Shown piece after piece: positions 1 through 7,625 of a stretch of 26,585 nucleotides of DNA. The stretch comes from DATKIY01 sp035543875 (GTDB lineage Bacteria; Actinomycetota; Actinomycetes; JAHEKZ01). Numbering within the stretch: the first letter of the stretch is position 1; each line of letters opens with the position of its first letter. The translations under genes were made by a program, and so were the position numbers. The DNA lies in the NCBI GenBank assembly GCA_035543875.1, contig DATKIY010000107.1, forward strand, positions 1-26,585. The letters are read 5' to 3'. A model generated the notes under the pieces. The model was not told the DNA's origin and searched no databases. It saw only the letters and a list, made by a program, of their open reading frames with translations.

Positions 1-297
1 CAAGAGATTGCCAGCGCCGAAGCCGAACTTAACGAGCTGCTCCGAGATTCCGGCGATGGCTCGGGTGATGACCAAGCCGACGCCGGCAGCAAGACGTTCG
101 AGCGCGAGCACGAGATGTCAGTCGCTAACAACTCTCGCGACCTGCTCCTTCAAGTCGAGCATGCGCTGGTTCGAATCACCGACGGCAGTTACGGCACCTG
201 TGAAAGCTGCGGCCAGCCCATCGGCAAGGCTCGGCTGCAGGTGTTCCCGCGCGCCACACTGTGCGTGGCATGCAAGCAACGCGAGGAACGTCGCTGA
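1..297 (+). CDS. TraR/DksA-family C4 zinc-finger protein, 3' part
   Basis: The gene enters from the left edge; 98 codons are visible before the TGA. The N-terminal part is acidic (Glu/Asp-rich, around residues 7-38 of the visible part). The C-terminal part has the four-cysteine zinc finger CESC...CVAC with about 17 residues between the pairs and the typical 'DGSYGTCESCGQPIGKARL' stretch. Members of this family include RNA-polymerase secondary-channel binders such as DksA, but many actinobacterial ones have no proven role, so the function here is inferred from fold only. It lies immediately upstream of lspA and an RluA-type gene, an order I recall from many actinomycetes. An internal ATG at 115 would give a 60-residue product, but the open frame and acidic helix upstream show that the real start is outside the window. 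Confidence 0.88.
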   Translation, partial: QEIASAEAELNELLRDSGDGSGDDQADAGSKTFEREHEMSVANNSRDLLLQVEHALVRITDGSYGTCESCGQPIGKARLQVFPRATLCVACKQREERR

Positions 298-350
298 GCC
301 AGCAACTGCCTCCACCCGTCGGCGAAGCGGGATCGGATGGCCCCCATGGC

Positions 351-866
351 ATGGGGACGCGGTCGACGAGGCTGGTTGTGCTCTTGTTTTCGGTTGCCGC
401 GTTGGTTCTGCTACTCGACCAAGTCAGTAAGGCACTGGTCGTTGCGCACATGCCGGGGCGCACGCCCATTGAGCTCGTTGGCGAGTGGTTGCGGATCACC
501 TACACGCGCAACCCTGGTGCTGCGTTCAGTGTCGGCGGTGGGTGGACGGCGCTGCTCAGCGTCATCGCCATTGGCGTTGTGGTGGTCATCATCCGGATCT
601 CTTCGCGTCTTGCCTCTCTCCCCTGGGCGATCGCACTCGGCGGAATTCTGGGTGGCGCTCTCGGCAACCTTTCCGACCGAATGTTTAGGTCGCCGGGACC
701 GTTTCGTGGTTACGTGGTCGACTGGCTACAACTGCCGAACTGGCCGGTCTTCAACATTGCGGATGCGTCAATCGTGTGCTCGGCTCTGCTCATGGTGTTG
801 TTGTCGCTTCTTGGAATCTCATGGGATGGGTCCCGACCATCGAGCCAACGTCAGCCCAGTGAGTGA
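351..866 (+). CDS. lspA: Signal peptidase II (prolipoprotein signal peptidase)
   Basis: An inner-membrane aspartyl protease that removes the signal peptide from diacylglyceryl-prolipoproteins. With the ATG at 351 the protein is 171 residues, within the family's usual size, and has four hydrophobic segments. The two catalytic aspartates are in place: D109 in 'GNLSDRMF' and D138 in 'FNIADASI'. The 'TRNPGAAFS' motif is also present. The start is uncertain: ATG 270 or GTG 261 in the same frame would add 27-30 residues and overlap the zinc-finger gene, and none of the candidates has a strong ribosome binding site. The stop overlaps the GTG of the pseudouridine synthase (GTGA), which suggests translational coupling. 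lgt, the enzyme of the preceding step, is at the far end of the window. Confidence 0.93.
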   Translation: MGTRSTRLVVLLFSVAALVLLLDQVSKALVVAHMPGRTPIELVGEWLRITYTRNPGAAFSVGGGWTALLSVIAIGVVVVIIRISSRLASLPWAIALGGILGGALGNLSDRMFRSPGPFRGYVVDWLQLPNWPVFNIADASIVCSALLMVLLSLLGISWDGSRPSSQRQPSE

Positions 867-1801
867 CCGCGATGGGTGAACATCGCAGTTTGGCGGTACC
901 GGAGGGTCTTGAAGGAGAGCGGGTAGACGCGGCAATTAGTCGGATGTTCGGGCTCTCGCGAACGCGTGCTGCCGATCTGATTGCGGAAGGGCAAGTGCAG
1001 CTCGGTGGAATTTCTCCGAGCAAGTCCGATCGTGTGCATGCGGGCGCGCAGCTAGACATCGAGCTGCCAGATGCGGCGACGCCGGCCAAGCGTGAAAGCG
1101 AGCCGGTGCCTGGGTTGACCGTCGTCTTCGACGACGACGCGATGGTGGTCGTCGACAAGCCGGTGGGCGTCGCATCACACCCAAGCCCAGGTTGGAACGG
1201 GCCGACCGTCATTGGCGGGCTTGAAGCAGCGGGCTACCGCATCTCCACGAGTGGGGCGGAAGAGCGTCAAGGAGTTGTGCACCGACTAGACGTTGGTACC
1301 AGTGGTCTGATGGTGGTCGCGAAGTCGGAGCGCGCTTACACAGTGCTCAAGCGGGCGTTCAAGGAGCGTTCGGTGGACAAGACGTACCACGCTGTCGTGC
1401 AGGGTCATCCAGATCCTTCGCGCGGAACCGTTGACGCCCCGATCGGTCGACATCCCCGTCACGACTGGCGGTGGGCCGTGACGGCCGATGGCAAAGAGAG
1501 CATCACTCATTACGAGACCCTCGAGGCGTTTGTCTCGGCGAGCTTGTTGGAGATCGCGCTGGAAACGGGACGTACTCACCAGATTCGCGTTCACATGAGT
1601 GCCATCAAGCATCCGTGCGTTGGAGACCTGACATATGGCGCGGATCCGAGTCTGGCTTCCCGACTCGGACTAGAGCGACAGTGGTTGCACGCACGCCGAC
1701 TCGCATTCGCTCACCCGAACACGGGGGAGCGCATGACTTTTGAGTCGACCTACCCCAGTGACTTGCAGCGCTCTCTTGAGTTGCTCGCCAATCCGGTGTA
1801 G
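863..1801 (+). CDS. RluA-family pseudouridine synthase (RluD-like)
   Basis: Predicted to isomerise uridines in rRNA to pseudouridine. The 312-residue protein has an S4-type RNA-binding region near residues 10-70 ('RVDAAISRMFGLSRTRAADLIAEG'-like pattern) followed by the catalytic domain. The RluA signature HRLDVGTSGLMVVAK carries the catalytic aspartate D143. Further family blocks are 'VVDKPVGVASHPSPG' and 'LETGRTHQIRVHMS'. The GTG at 863 overlaps the lspA stop; ATG 872 is an alternative three codons in. The target uridines cannot be read from sequence. The S4 domain and its place after lspA favour an RluD-like enzyme, but this is inference. Confidence 0.92.
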   Translation: MTAMGEHRSLAVPEGLEGERVDAAISRMFGLSRTRAADLIAEGQVQLGGISPSKSDRVHAGAQLDIELPDAATPAKRESEPVPGLTVVFDDDAMVVVDKPVGVASHPSPGWNGPTVIGGLEAAGYRISTSGAEERQGVVHRLDVGTSGLMVVAKSERAYTVLKRAFKERSVDKTYHAVVQGHPDPSRGTVDAPIGRHPRHDWRWAVTADGKESITHYETLEAFVSASLLEIALETGRTHQIRVHMSAIKHPCVGDLTYGADPSLASRLGLERQWLHARRLAFAHPNTGERMTFESTYPSDLQRSLELLANPV

Positions 1802-1819
1802 GTCTCGGTTGGCTGCGAG

Positions 1820-1927
1820 CTAGTTCGCTGACCCTCGACGAGACAGCCGGACTGCCAGGAACACGCCGGCCGCCAGGGCTGCCAGGGGCACAACAATGAA
1901 GATGATGCCGAGGAATCCCATTCTCAT
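1820..1927 (-). CDS. Small single-pass membrane protein (35 aa)
   Basis: A short reading frame on the minus strand starts with ATG at 1927 and ends with TAG at 1820-1822. It has a good ribosome binding site, GGAG five bases before the ATG. The product starts MRMGFLGIIFIVVPLAAL, continues as one hydrophobic helix of about 22 residues and ends in a short basic tail 'RLSRRGSAN', so the C-terminus is likely cytoplasmic. It lies 58 bases downstream of the HAAS-domain gene on the same strand and is probably the last gene of the padR operon. I recognise no family. A leaderless or chance frame is possible, but the ribosome binding site together with the clean helix makes a real microprotein likely. 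Confidence 0.6.
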   Translation of the reverse strand: MRMGFLGIIFIVVPLAALAAGVFLAVRLSRRGSAN

Positions 1928-1985
1928 CACAGCTCCAGTTTGCTAACGGTCACGAATACCAAAAACCGAACGAACGGACAGGCGG

Positions 1986-2501
1986 TCACAGGAAGGCCAG
2001 CAGCAATGACAACGTCAGTAGCACCATCGGTGCGATCAGCAGAGATGCAACTACTTTCTCGCCGACGGTCCACCGCGGCGACATCCAGGCGCAGAACACG
2101 CCGGCAAGGGGACCCACCACCGGAGCGACAAAGCCACCGACAATCAGCAGCACCACTGCCATGACCTCGAGCACACCCCATGGCGACTGTGCGGTAGGGG
2201 CTACGACACCTTGCGGCAGCGGCTGCGGTAGTTGGGAGAGATGACTAGGTTGGTTTAGCGGATCCTCTTGCTCGGCAGCGCGCACAATCTCGCTGGGCTC
2301 ACCAAGGCGTTCCAAAATGGTGCGGACGGAGGCTTGGGAGTAGCCGTCGCGCTCGCAAGCACTGTCGACGTGTTCTCGGATCTGCAGCACGAGTTCAGCG
2401 CGCTGCTCGGCAGGCAGTCGATCGGCTGCCCGCTCGAGATTTCCCAAGTAGTCGTCCACGATTTGTTCGGCAACGCGATTTCGGTCGCCTGTCATCGTCA
2501 T
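1986..2501 (-). CDS. HAAS-domain (PadR-associated) membrane protein
   Basis: A 171-residue protein. The N-terminal half (about residues 8-75) is a helical HAAS/DUF1700-type domain: 'VDDYLGNLERAADRLPAEQR...LVLQIREHVDSA' and 'ILERLGEPSEIVRAAEQE'. It is followed by a Pro/Gln-rich linker and about three hydrophobic segments. Proteins of this type are commonly encoded right after a PadR regulator and are thought to link the regulator to a membrane signal or transporter; the exact role is not established. The chosen start, ATG at 2501, overlaps the padR stop as ATGA and has AAAGGA upstream, so the two genes are translationally coupled. A longer frame reaching 2552 has no comparable signal. Confidence 0.82.
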   Translation of the reverse strand: MTMTGDRNRVAEQIVDDYLGNLERAADRLPAEQRAELVLQIREHVDSACERDGYSQASVRTILERLGEPSEIVRAAEQEDPLNQPSHLSQLPQPLPQGVVAPTAQSPWGVLEVMAVVLLIVGGFVAPVVGPLAGVFCAWMSPRWTVGEKVVASLLIAPMVLLTLSLLLAFL

Positions 2502-2845
2502 GTCAGTCCTTTCGAAAGCAGCACGTCCACACTGTCGCGAAACTGGGTCCACTCGTCGTTAAACACGGCAAGCGCACGTCGTCCGCTCGCGGTCGCCGAG
2601 TAATAGCGACGAGGGGGACCTGATGCGGATTCTCGCCACTCGGTGGTGACCAGTCCTTCTCGCCGCAGCCTCGACAGCAACGGATAAAGCGTTCCTTCGC
2701 TCGTCACCAGACCTTCTACCGAGCTCAGGCCCTGGACGAGGTCAAACGCATACGACTGCCCTTCGCACAACAGCGCCAGGACGCAGTACTCGAGCGTCCC
2801 CCGGCGCAGCTGGGTGAGCGTGTTGCGAACATCACTCGGTTCCAT
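2498..2845 (-). CDS. PadR-family transcriptional regulator
   Basis: A 115-residue winged-helix repressor. The PadR pattern is clear: 'RRGTLEYCVLALLCEGQSYAFDLVQ' for helices 1-2, 'SEGTLYPLLSRLRREGLV' for the recognition helix, and the wing 'GPPRRYYSATASGRRAL', followed by a short dimerisation helix. I chose ATG 2845 over ATG 2854 because a strong -10 element ends eight bases upstream of 2845, so the transcript would begin almost at this codon (leaderless). Such regulators usually repress their own operon and respond to a small molecule or membrane stress; the signal here is unknown. It is co-transcribed with the HAAS-domain gene and probably with the small membrane protein after it. Confidence 0.92.
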   Translation of the reverse strand: MEPSDVRNTLTQLRRGTLEYCVLALLCEGQSYAFDLVQGLSSVEGLVTSEGTLYPLLSRLRREGLVTTEWRESASGPPRRYYSATASGRRALAVFNDEWTQFRDSVDVLLSKGLT

Positions 2846-2881
2846 GCCAGACAAGGTACCTGGCTGCGCCCTGGCTGTCAG
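2846..2881 (-). promoter_or_regulatory. Promoter and probable operator of the padR operon
   Basis: Reading the minus strand: a -35 box CTGACA (2881-2876), a 17-base spacer, a -10 box TACCTT (2858-2853), then seven bases to the ATG at 2845. This is close to the sigma-70-type consensus and predicts a leaderless mRNA. The spacer holds two direct copies of CAGCCAGG (plus-strand positions 2859-2866 and 2870-2877) exactly 11 bp apart. The palindrome AGGTACCT (2854-2861) covers the -10 box. Repeats one helical turn apart between -35 and -10 are well placed for autorepression by PadR; the binding itself is inference. Confidence 0.7.
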
Positions 2882-2951
2882 CCGTTTTGCTCGTTTGGTT
2901 CCAGTCCGACCACAGGTCGCTGATCGAGGCCAACCGGGGTTGGATGGCGAG

Positions 2952-3896
2952 GTGGCGCCTGCCGAGACCGATCAACCCATCGCCCGGGCATCCGGGACCT
3001 TCGTCCTTGGTCCTAATCCTGGACCGAATCTTGGACCGAATCCTGGAAACCACCTGCTGGTTCACCGGCTCGGATACGGCGCCATGCAGATCACCGGCGA
3101 TGGGATCTGGGGACCGCCCGCCGACCCCGATAACGCCATTGCGGTGCTGCGTAAGGCGGTGGAGCTCGGCGTCGACTTCATAGACACAGCAGACTCGTAT
3201 GGGCCTGCGGTGAGCGAGGAACTGATCGCCAGGGCCCTGTATCCGTACGACGGAGTCGTCATCGCGACAAAGGCTGGCCTCACTCGTACCGGGCCGGGAT
3301 CCTGGCATGCGGTTGGTCTCCCGGAGTACCTGAAGCAGCAGTGCGAAATGAGCTTGCGTCGCCTCCAGCTGGAACGGATCGAGTTGTTTCAGCTTCACCG
3401 GATCGACAAGCGCGTGCCACTCGCCGATCAGCTGGGTGCCCTCGTGACGCTGCAGGCGGAGGGGAAGATCGGCAAGATCGGAATCTCCGAGGTGACGGTG
3501 TCGCAGCTGCGGGCGGCACAGCAGATCACGCCGATTGCAACGGTCCAAAACTTGTTCAACCTTTCCAACCGGGCTAGCGAGCCGCTCCTGGATGTCTGTG
3601 AGGCTGAAGGCATCGGGTTCATTCCGTGGTTTCCGGTGGCCACGGGCAGGCTGGCGGTTGCCGGCGGGCCGCTGGACCACATGGTGGCCGAAACTGGCCA
3701 CTCGCCGGCCCAGCTGGCGCTGGCCTGGCTTTTGGCGCGTTCCGGCGTGATGCTGCCGATCCCGGGAACGAAGACACTCGCCCATCTTGAGGAGAACTGC
3801 CGGGCGGCCGCAGTGTCCTTGGAGCCGGAGATCGTCTCCCGGCTTGATGCCCTCGCCGTACCAGGCAGCGACCCTGAGCGCACCGGCACGTCCTGA
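2952..3896 (+). CDS. Aldo/keto reductase
   Basis: A cytoplasmic NADPH-dependent oxidoreductase of the AKR superfamily with a TIM-barrel fold. The catalytic tetrad is visible: Asp and Tyr in 'DFIDTADSYGP', Lys in 'VVIATKAGL' and His in 'ELFQLHRID'. The C-terminal cofactor region contains 'PIPGTKTLAHLEENCRAAA'. With the GTG at 2952 it has 314 residues, normal for the family. In-frame ATGs at 2814 and 2844 would add an unlikely leader lying over the divergent padR start and promoter, so I prefer 2952, although its ribosome binding site (GGATGGCGAG) is imperfect. A three-fold repeat of GPN(P/L) replaces the usual short N-terminal hairpin. The substrate is not predictable. It is divergent from padR, so PadR might also control it. 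Confidence 0.9.
   Translation: MAPAETDQPIARASGTFVLGPNPGPNLGPNPGNHLLVHRLGYGAMQITGDGIWGPPADPDNAIAVLRKAVELGVDFIDTADSYGPAVSEELIARALYPYDGVVIATKAGLTRTGPGSWHAVGLPEYLKQQCEMSLRRLQLERIELFQLHRIDKRVPLADQLGALVTLQAEGKIGKIGISEVTVSQLRAAQQITPIATVQNLFNLSNRASEPLLDVCEAEGIGFIPWFPVATGRLAVAGGPLDHMVAETGHSPAQLALAWLLARSGVMLPIPGTKTLAHLEENCRAAAVSLEPEIVSRLDALAVPGSDPERTGTS
3009..3044 (+). repeat. Three tandem 12-bp units inside the aldo/keto reductase gene
   Basis: The units GGTCCTAATCCT, GGACCGAATCTT and GGACCGAATCCT follow each other without gaps at 3009, 3021 and 3033. They encode GPNP-GPNL-GPNP (residues 20-31), in the hairpin before 'HLLVHRLGYGAM' where family members I know have only a two- or three-residue turn. 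It looks like an in-frame microsatellite-type expansion. Confidence 0.85.
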
Positions 3897-3991
3897 GCCG
3901 AAGTGGCAGTCCCGGCGACTACAGTGGCGGCGCCGCTTCTTCCCCCGGCGCTCCAGCTGTCCGTATTCGATCTTTAAGGGTGGCGCCGCCC

Positions 3992-6900
3992 ATGGCTGAC
4001 TCGTTTGTGCACCTCCATGTGCACACCGAGTACTCCATGCTCGATGGCGCCGCCCGCATCGGCGAGCTCATGGATGCTGCCGTCGAACACTCCATGCCAG
4101 CGATCGCTATGACCGACCACGGGAACGTGTTCGGCGCCTATGACTTCTACGCCAAGGCCCGCGCGCGGGGGATCAAACCGATCATCGGCATCGAGGCCTA
4201 CCTCACTCCCGGCACGGATCGACGCGATCGAACCCGCGTCAAGTGGGGCAACGGGGGAGAAGATGACGTGTCAGGCGGCGGTGCCTACACGCATATGACC
4301 ATGCTTGCCGAGAACACAGTTGGCATGCACAACCTGTTTCGGCTAGCGAGCCTTGCCAGCATGGAGGGCTTCTACTTCAAGCCCCGCATGGACCGCGAGC
4401 TGCTTCAGACCTACGCGCAAGGCCTCATCGCGACGACCGGCTGTGCGTCCGGTGAGATCTCGACTCTGCTTCGGATTGGTCGATTTGATGACGCAGTCCA
4501 GGCAGCCTCCGACTTTCGAGACATCTTCGGCGTCGACAACTACTTCTGCGAGCTGATGGACCACGGCATCGACATCGAACGACGGGCGCAAGACGACCTG
4601 CTACGTCTGGCCAAGAAACTCGACCTACCCCTCGTTGCCACGAACGACCTTCACTACACCCGCAAAGAAGATGCGGAGGCACACGCCGCTTTGTTGTGCG
4701 TGCAGTCAGGGTCCACGTTGGCTGACCCGAACCGCTTCAAGTTCGGCGCCGACGACTTCTACGTCAAGACAGCGGCAGAGATGCGAGAGGTCTGGCGCGA
4801 CTTTCCGGTCGCCTGCGACAACACGCTGCTCATTGCAGAGCGATGCGAGGTCGAGTTCAACGAAGACGCCAACCTCATGCCGCGCTTCGACGTTCCCGAT
4901 GGCGAGTCCGAAGAGTCCTGGTTCGTCAAAGAGATTGAGCTAGGACTGCACCGCCGATACCCGCAGGGCATATCCGACGAGGTTCGCGAGCGAGCCAACT
5001 TCGAGGCAGGCGTCATTCTGCAGATGGGTTTCCCCAGCTACTTCCTGGTTGTGGCGGACTTCATTGGCTGGGCGAAGCTGCAAGGCATCCGCGTTGGCCC
5101 TGGGCGAGGATCAGCTGCTGGATCCATCGTCGCTTATGCCCTCGGCATCACCGACCTCGATCCACTCAAGCACGGGTTGCTGTTTGAGCGCTTCCTGAAC
5201 CCAGAGCGGGTGTCGATGCCCGACATCGACATCGACTTCGACGAACGACGACGCTCTGATGTTATCCGCTACGTCACGGAAAAGTACGGCGAAGAGCGCG
5301 TAGCACAGATCGTCACCTACGGCACGATCAAGGCTAAGCAAGCAATCAGGGACGCATCGAGGGTTCTTGGCTATCCGTACGCGCTCGGCGATCGGCTGAC
5401 CAAAGCCATGCCGCCCTCGGTGATGGGCAAAGACATCACCCTTGGTGGCATCTTCGACAGCACGGACAAGCGATACTCCGAAGCCAGTGAGTTCCGGTCC
5501 CTCTACGAGTCAGAGCACGACGTCAAGCGGGTCGTCGACACCGCACGCGGACTGGAGAATCTCAAGCGTCAGTGGGGTGTGCACGCGGCCGGCGTCATCA
5601 TGTCGAGTGAGCCGCTCATCGATCACGTGCCGGTCATGCGCCGCGACCAAGATGGCGCTGTCATCACCCAGTTCGACTACCCGACGTGCGAAAAGCTTGG
5701 GCTACTCAAGATGGACTTCCTTGGGCTGCGCAACCTCACCGTGCTAGACGACTCATTGGACAACATTTCGTCCAACCGAGGCGAGACCATCGTGTTGGAA
5801 GAGCTGGGACTCGATGACGCGGCAGCGTATGAGCTGCTGTCGCGCGGCGACACCCTCGGAGTCTTTCAGCTCGACGGCGGGCCAATGCGAGCGCTGCTGC
5901 GCGCCATGTCTCCTGACAACTTCAAAGACATTTCCGCCGTGTTGGCGTTGTACCGCCCCGGCCCCATGGGTGCGAACGCCCACAACGACTACGCGGATCG
6001 CAAGAACGGCCGTAAGCCGATTACGGCGATTCACCGAGAGCTTGAGGCGCCACTTGCCGAGATTCTCGACGACACCTACGGCGTCATTGTCTACCAAGAG
6101 CAGGTCCTGGCGATCGCCCAAAAGGTGGCTGGGTACTCACTCGGGCAAGCCGACCTGCTCCGTCGGGCGATGGGTAAGAAGAAGAAGGAAGTCCTCGACA
6201 AGGAACTTGTTCCCTTCTCCCAAGGTATGCGTGATCGCGGCTTCTCCGACACCGCGATCAAAACGCTGTGGGACATCCTGGTTCCCTTCGCCGACTACGC
6301 GTTCAACAAAGCGCACACGGCTGGCTATGGCCTGGTGTCCTACTGGACGGCCTTCCTGAAGGCTAACTATCCAGCGGAGTACATGGCCGCACTGCTCACC
6401 TCGGTGCGTGACGACAAGGACAAGTCAGCGCTCTACCTTCACGAGTGTCGTCGCATGGGCATCAAAGTGCTGCCGCCTGACGTCAACGACTCCGACGCTG
6501 ACTACACGCCACGAGGGTCAGACATCCGGTTCGGCTTGGCTGCCATCCGTAACGTTGGTGAGAACGTTGTCGGCGCCATCGTCGCAGCTCGTCGTAGCTC
6601 GGGACGGTTCGCAGACTTCCCCGACTTTCTCGCGAAGGTCGACCAGTCGGTCTGCAACAAACGTGTCATCGAGTCGCTGATCAAGGCTGGCGCATTCGAC
6701 TCACTGGGTCACACCCGCCGTGGGCTAGTCGCGGTACATGCCGAAGCCATTGATGCGGTGCTTGAAACCAAACGTGCCGAAGCGATCGGCCAGTTCGACC
6801 TCTTCGGGACCAGCGACGACGCTGACACAGTTGGCTTTGGGGTTGAGCTGACGATCCCGGTTGGCGAATGGGACAAGACGACGTTGCTGGCTCACGAGCG

Positions 6901-7507
6901 GCAGATGCTGGGGCTCTACGTCAGCGACCATCCGCTGTTGGGCGTGGAACATGTGCTGGCGACCTCTGTTGACTGTTCGGTCGCGGAGGTCATGGCCGAA
7001 GGTGACCGTCCCGACGGAAGCATCCTCACGATCGGGGGGCTGGTCTCGGGCTTGACGAGGAAGGTGACCAAGCAGGGCAACGCGTGGGCGATTGCGACCG
7101 TAGAAGATTTGGAAGGTGCGATCGAGGTGATGTTCTTCCCCTCTGCGTACCAAGGCGTTGCTGCCCAGCTGCTGGAAGACCGAATCGTGATCGTCAGGGG
7201 GCGGTTGGACCGTCGCGAAGATGTACCGAAGCTGGTCGCGATGGAGATGACGATCCCCGATTTGGAGGTGCAGGAGCAGCGCGGTCCGGTGGTCATCAAT
7301 CTTCCCGTCGCTCGGTGCGTACCGCCCGTGGTCGACCGGCTCAAGGAGGTCCTTGCCGCGCACCCAGGTGTCGTCGAGGTTCATCTCGCCTTGATGTCGG
7401 GTACTCAGACCACTGTGATGCGGTTGGACGATCGGCTACGCGTTCACCCCACCCCTGCGCTGTTCGGTGACATCAAGGCGCTACTGGGCCAAAGCAGCGT
7501 GGCTTAA
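3992..7507 (+). CDS. dnaE: DNA polymerase III alpha subunit, DnaE1 type
   Basis: The replicative polymerase, 1171 residues from ATG 3992 (GTG 3980 is an alternative four codons upstream). Domains in order: PHP (about 1-280), palm/thumb/fingers (about 300-900), helix-hairpin-helix region (about 830-920) and OB fold (about 1000-1075). The polymerase aspartates are D411 and D413 in 'PDIDIDFDE' and D575 in 'KMDFLGLRNL'; 'GPGRGSAAGS' is also intact. The PHP domain keeps the metal ligands known from mycobacterial DnaE1: H9, H11, D18, H43, E68, H101, the Cys of 'TTGCASGE', and the Asp and His of 'TNDLHY'. It therefore probably proofreads its own errors. The gene follows the aldo/keto reductase by about 95 bases, in which I see no convincing promoter. 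Confidence 0.98.
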   Translation: MADSFVHLHVHTEYSMLDGAARIGELMDAAVEHSMPAIAMTDHGNVFGAYDFYAKARARGIKPIIGIEAYLTPGTDRRDRTRVKWGNGGEDDVSGGGAYTHMTMLAENTVGMHNLFRLASLASMEGFYFKPRMDRELLQTYAQGLIATTGCASGEISTLLRIGRFDDAVQAASDFRDIFGVDNYFCELMDHGIDIERRAQDDLLRLAKKLDLPLVATNDLHYTRKEDAEAHAALLCVQSGSTLADPNRFKFGADDFYVKTAAEMREVWRDFPVACDNTLLIAERCEVEFNEDANLMPRFDVPDGESEESWFVKEIELGLHRRYPQGISDEVRERANFEAGVILQMGFPSYFLVVADFIGWAKLQGIRVGPGRGSAAGSIVAYALGITDLDPLKHGLLFERFLNPERVSMPDIDIDFDERRRSDVIRYVTEKYGEERVAQIVTYGTIKAKQAIRDASRVLGYPYALGDRLTKAMPPSVMGKDITLGGIFDSTDKRYSEASEFRSLYESEHDVKRVVDTARGLENLKRQWGVHAAGVIMSSEPLIDHVPVMRRDQDGAVITQFDYPTCEKLGLLKMDFLGLRNLTVLDDSLDNISSNRGETIVLEELGLDDAAAYELLSRGDTLGVFQLDGGPMRALLRAMSPDNFKDISAVLALYRPGPMGANAHNDYADRKNGRKPITAIHRELEAPLAEILDDTYGVIVYQEQVLAIAQKVAGYSLGQADLLRRAMGKKKKEVLDKELVPFSQGMRDRGFSDTAIKTLWDILVPFADYAFNKAHTAGYGLVSYWTAFLKANYPAEYMAALLTSVRDDKDKSALYLHECRRMGIKVLPPDVNDSDADYTPRGSDIRFGLAAIRNVGENVVGAIVAARRSSGRFADFPDFLAKVDQSVCNKRVIESLIKAGAFDSLGHTRRGLVAVHAEAIDAVLETKRAEAIGQFDLFGTSDDADTVGFGVELTIPVGEWDKTTLLAHERQMLGLYVSDHPLLGVEHVLATSVDCSVAEVMAEGDRPDGSILTIGGLVSGLTRKVTKQGNAWAIATVEDLEGAIEVMFFPSAYQGVAAQLLEDRIVIVRGRLDRREDVPKLVAMEMTIPDLEVQEQRGPVVINLPVARCVPPVVDRLKEVLAAHPGVVEVHLALMSGTQTTVMRLDDRLRVHPTPALFGDIKALLGQSSVA

Positions 7508-7625
7508 CGGATGTCGCGGTCCAGTCTGACCGACTGATGACCGATAATTGGTACTGGCCCAGCACTAGCCTGGTTCCAGCAGCCAACCGTAGCGGCTAGC
7601 GCCGCGCACGCCAGGGGAGATCGCC

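Noticed and set aside
2814..2951. N-terminal extension of the aldo/keto reductase from ATG 2814 or 2844
   Set aside because: It would overlie the padR start and its strong promoter, has no ribosome binding site and shows no resemblance to the family.
2832..3785. Long minus-strand frame (317 codons) opposite the aldo/keto reductase
   Set aside because: No recognisable domain, composition typical of an antisense shadow, and it lies opposite a gene with a complete catalytic tetrad.
3897..3991. TACAGT near 3919 as a dnaE promoter
   Set aside because: No -35 match at the right spacing; the gap holds nothing I can support beyond an AAGGG upstream of the dnaE start.
7508..7625. GATAAT near 7543 as the -10 of the DUF3352 gene
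   Set aside because: No -35 box lies 16-18 bases upstream of it; TAGCCT at 7566 is no better supported, so I call no promoter here.
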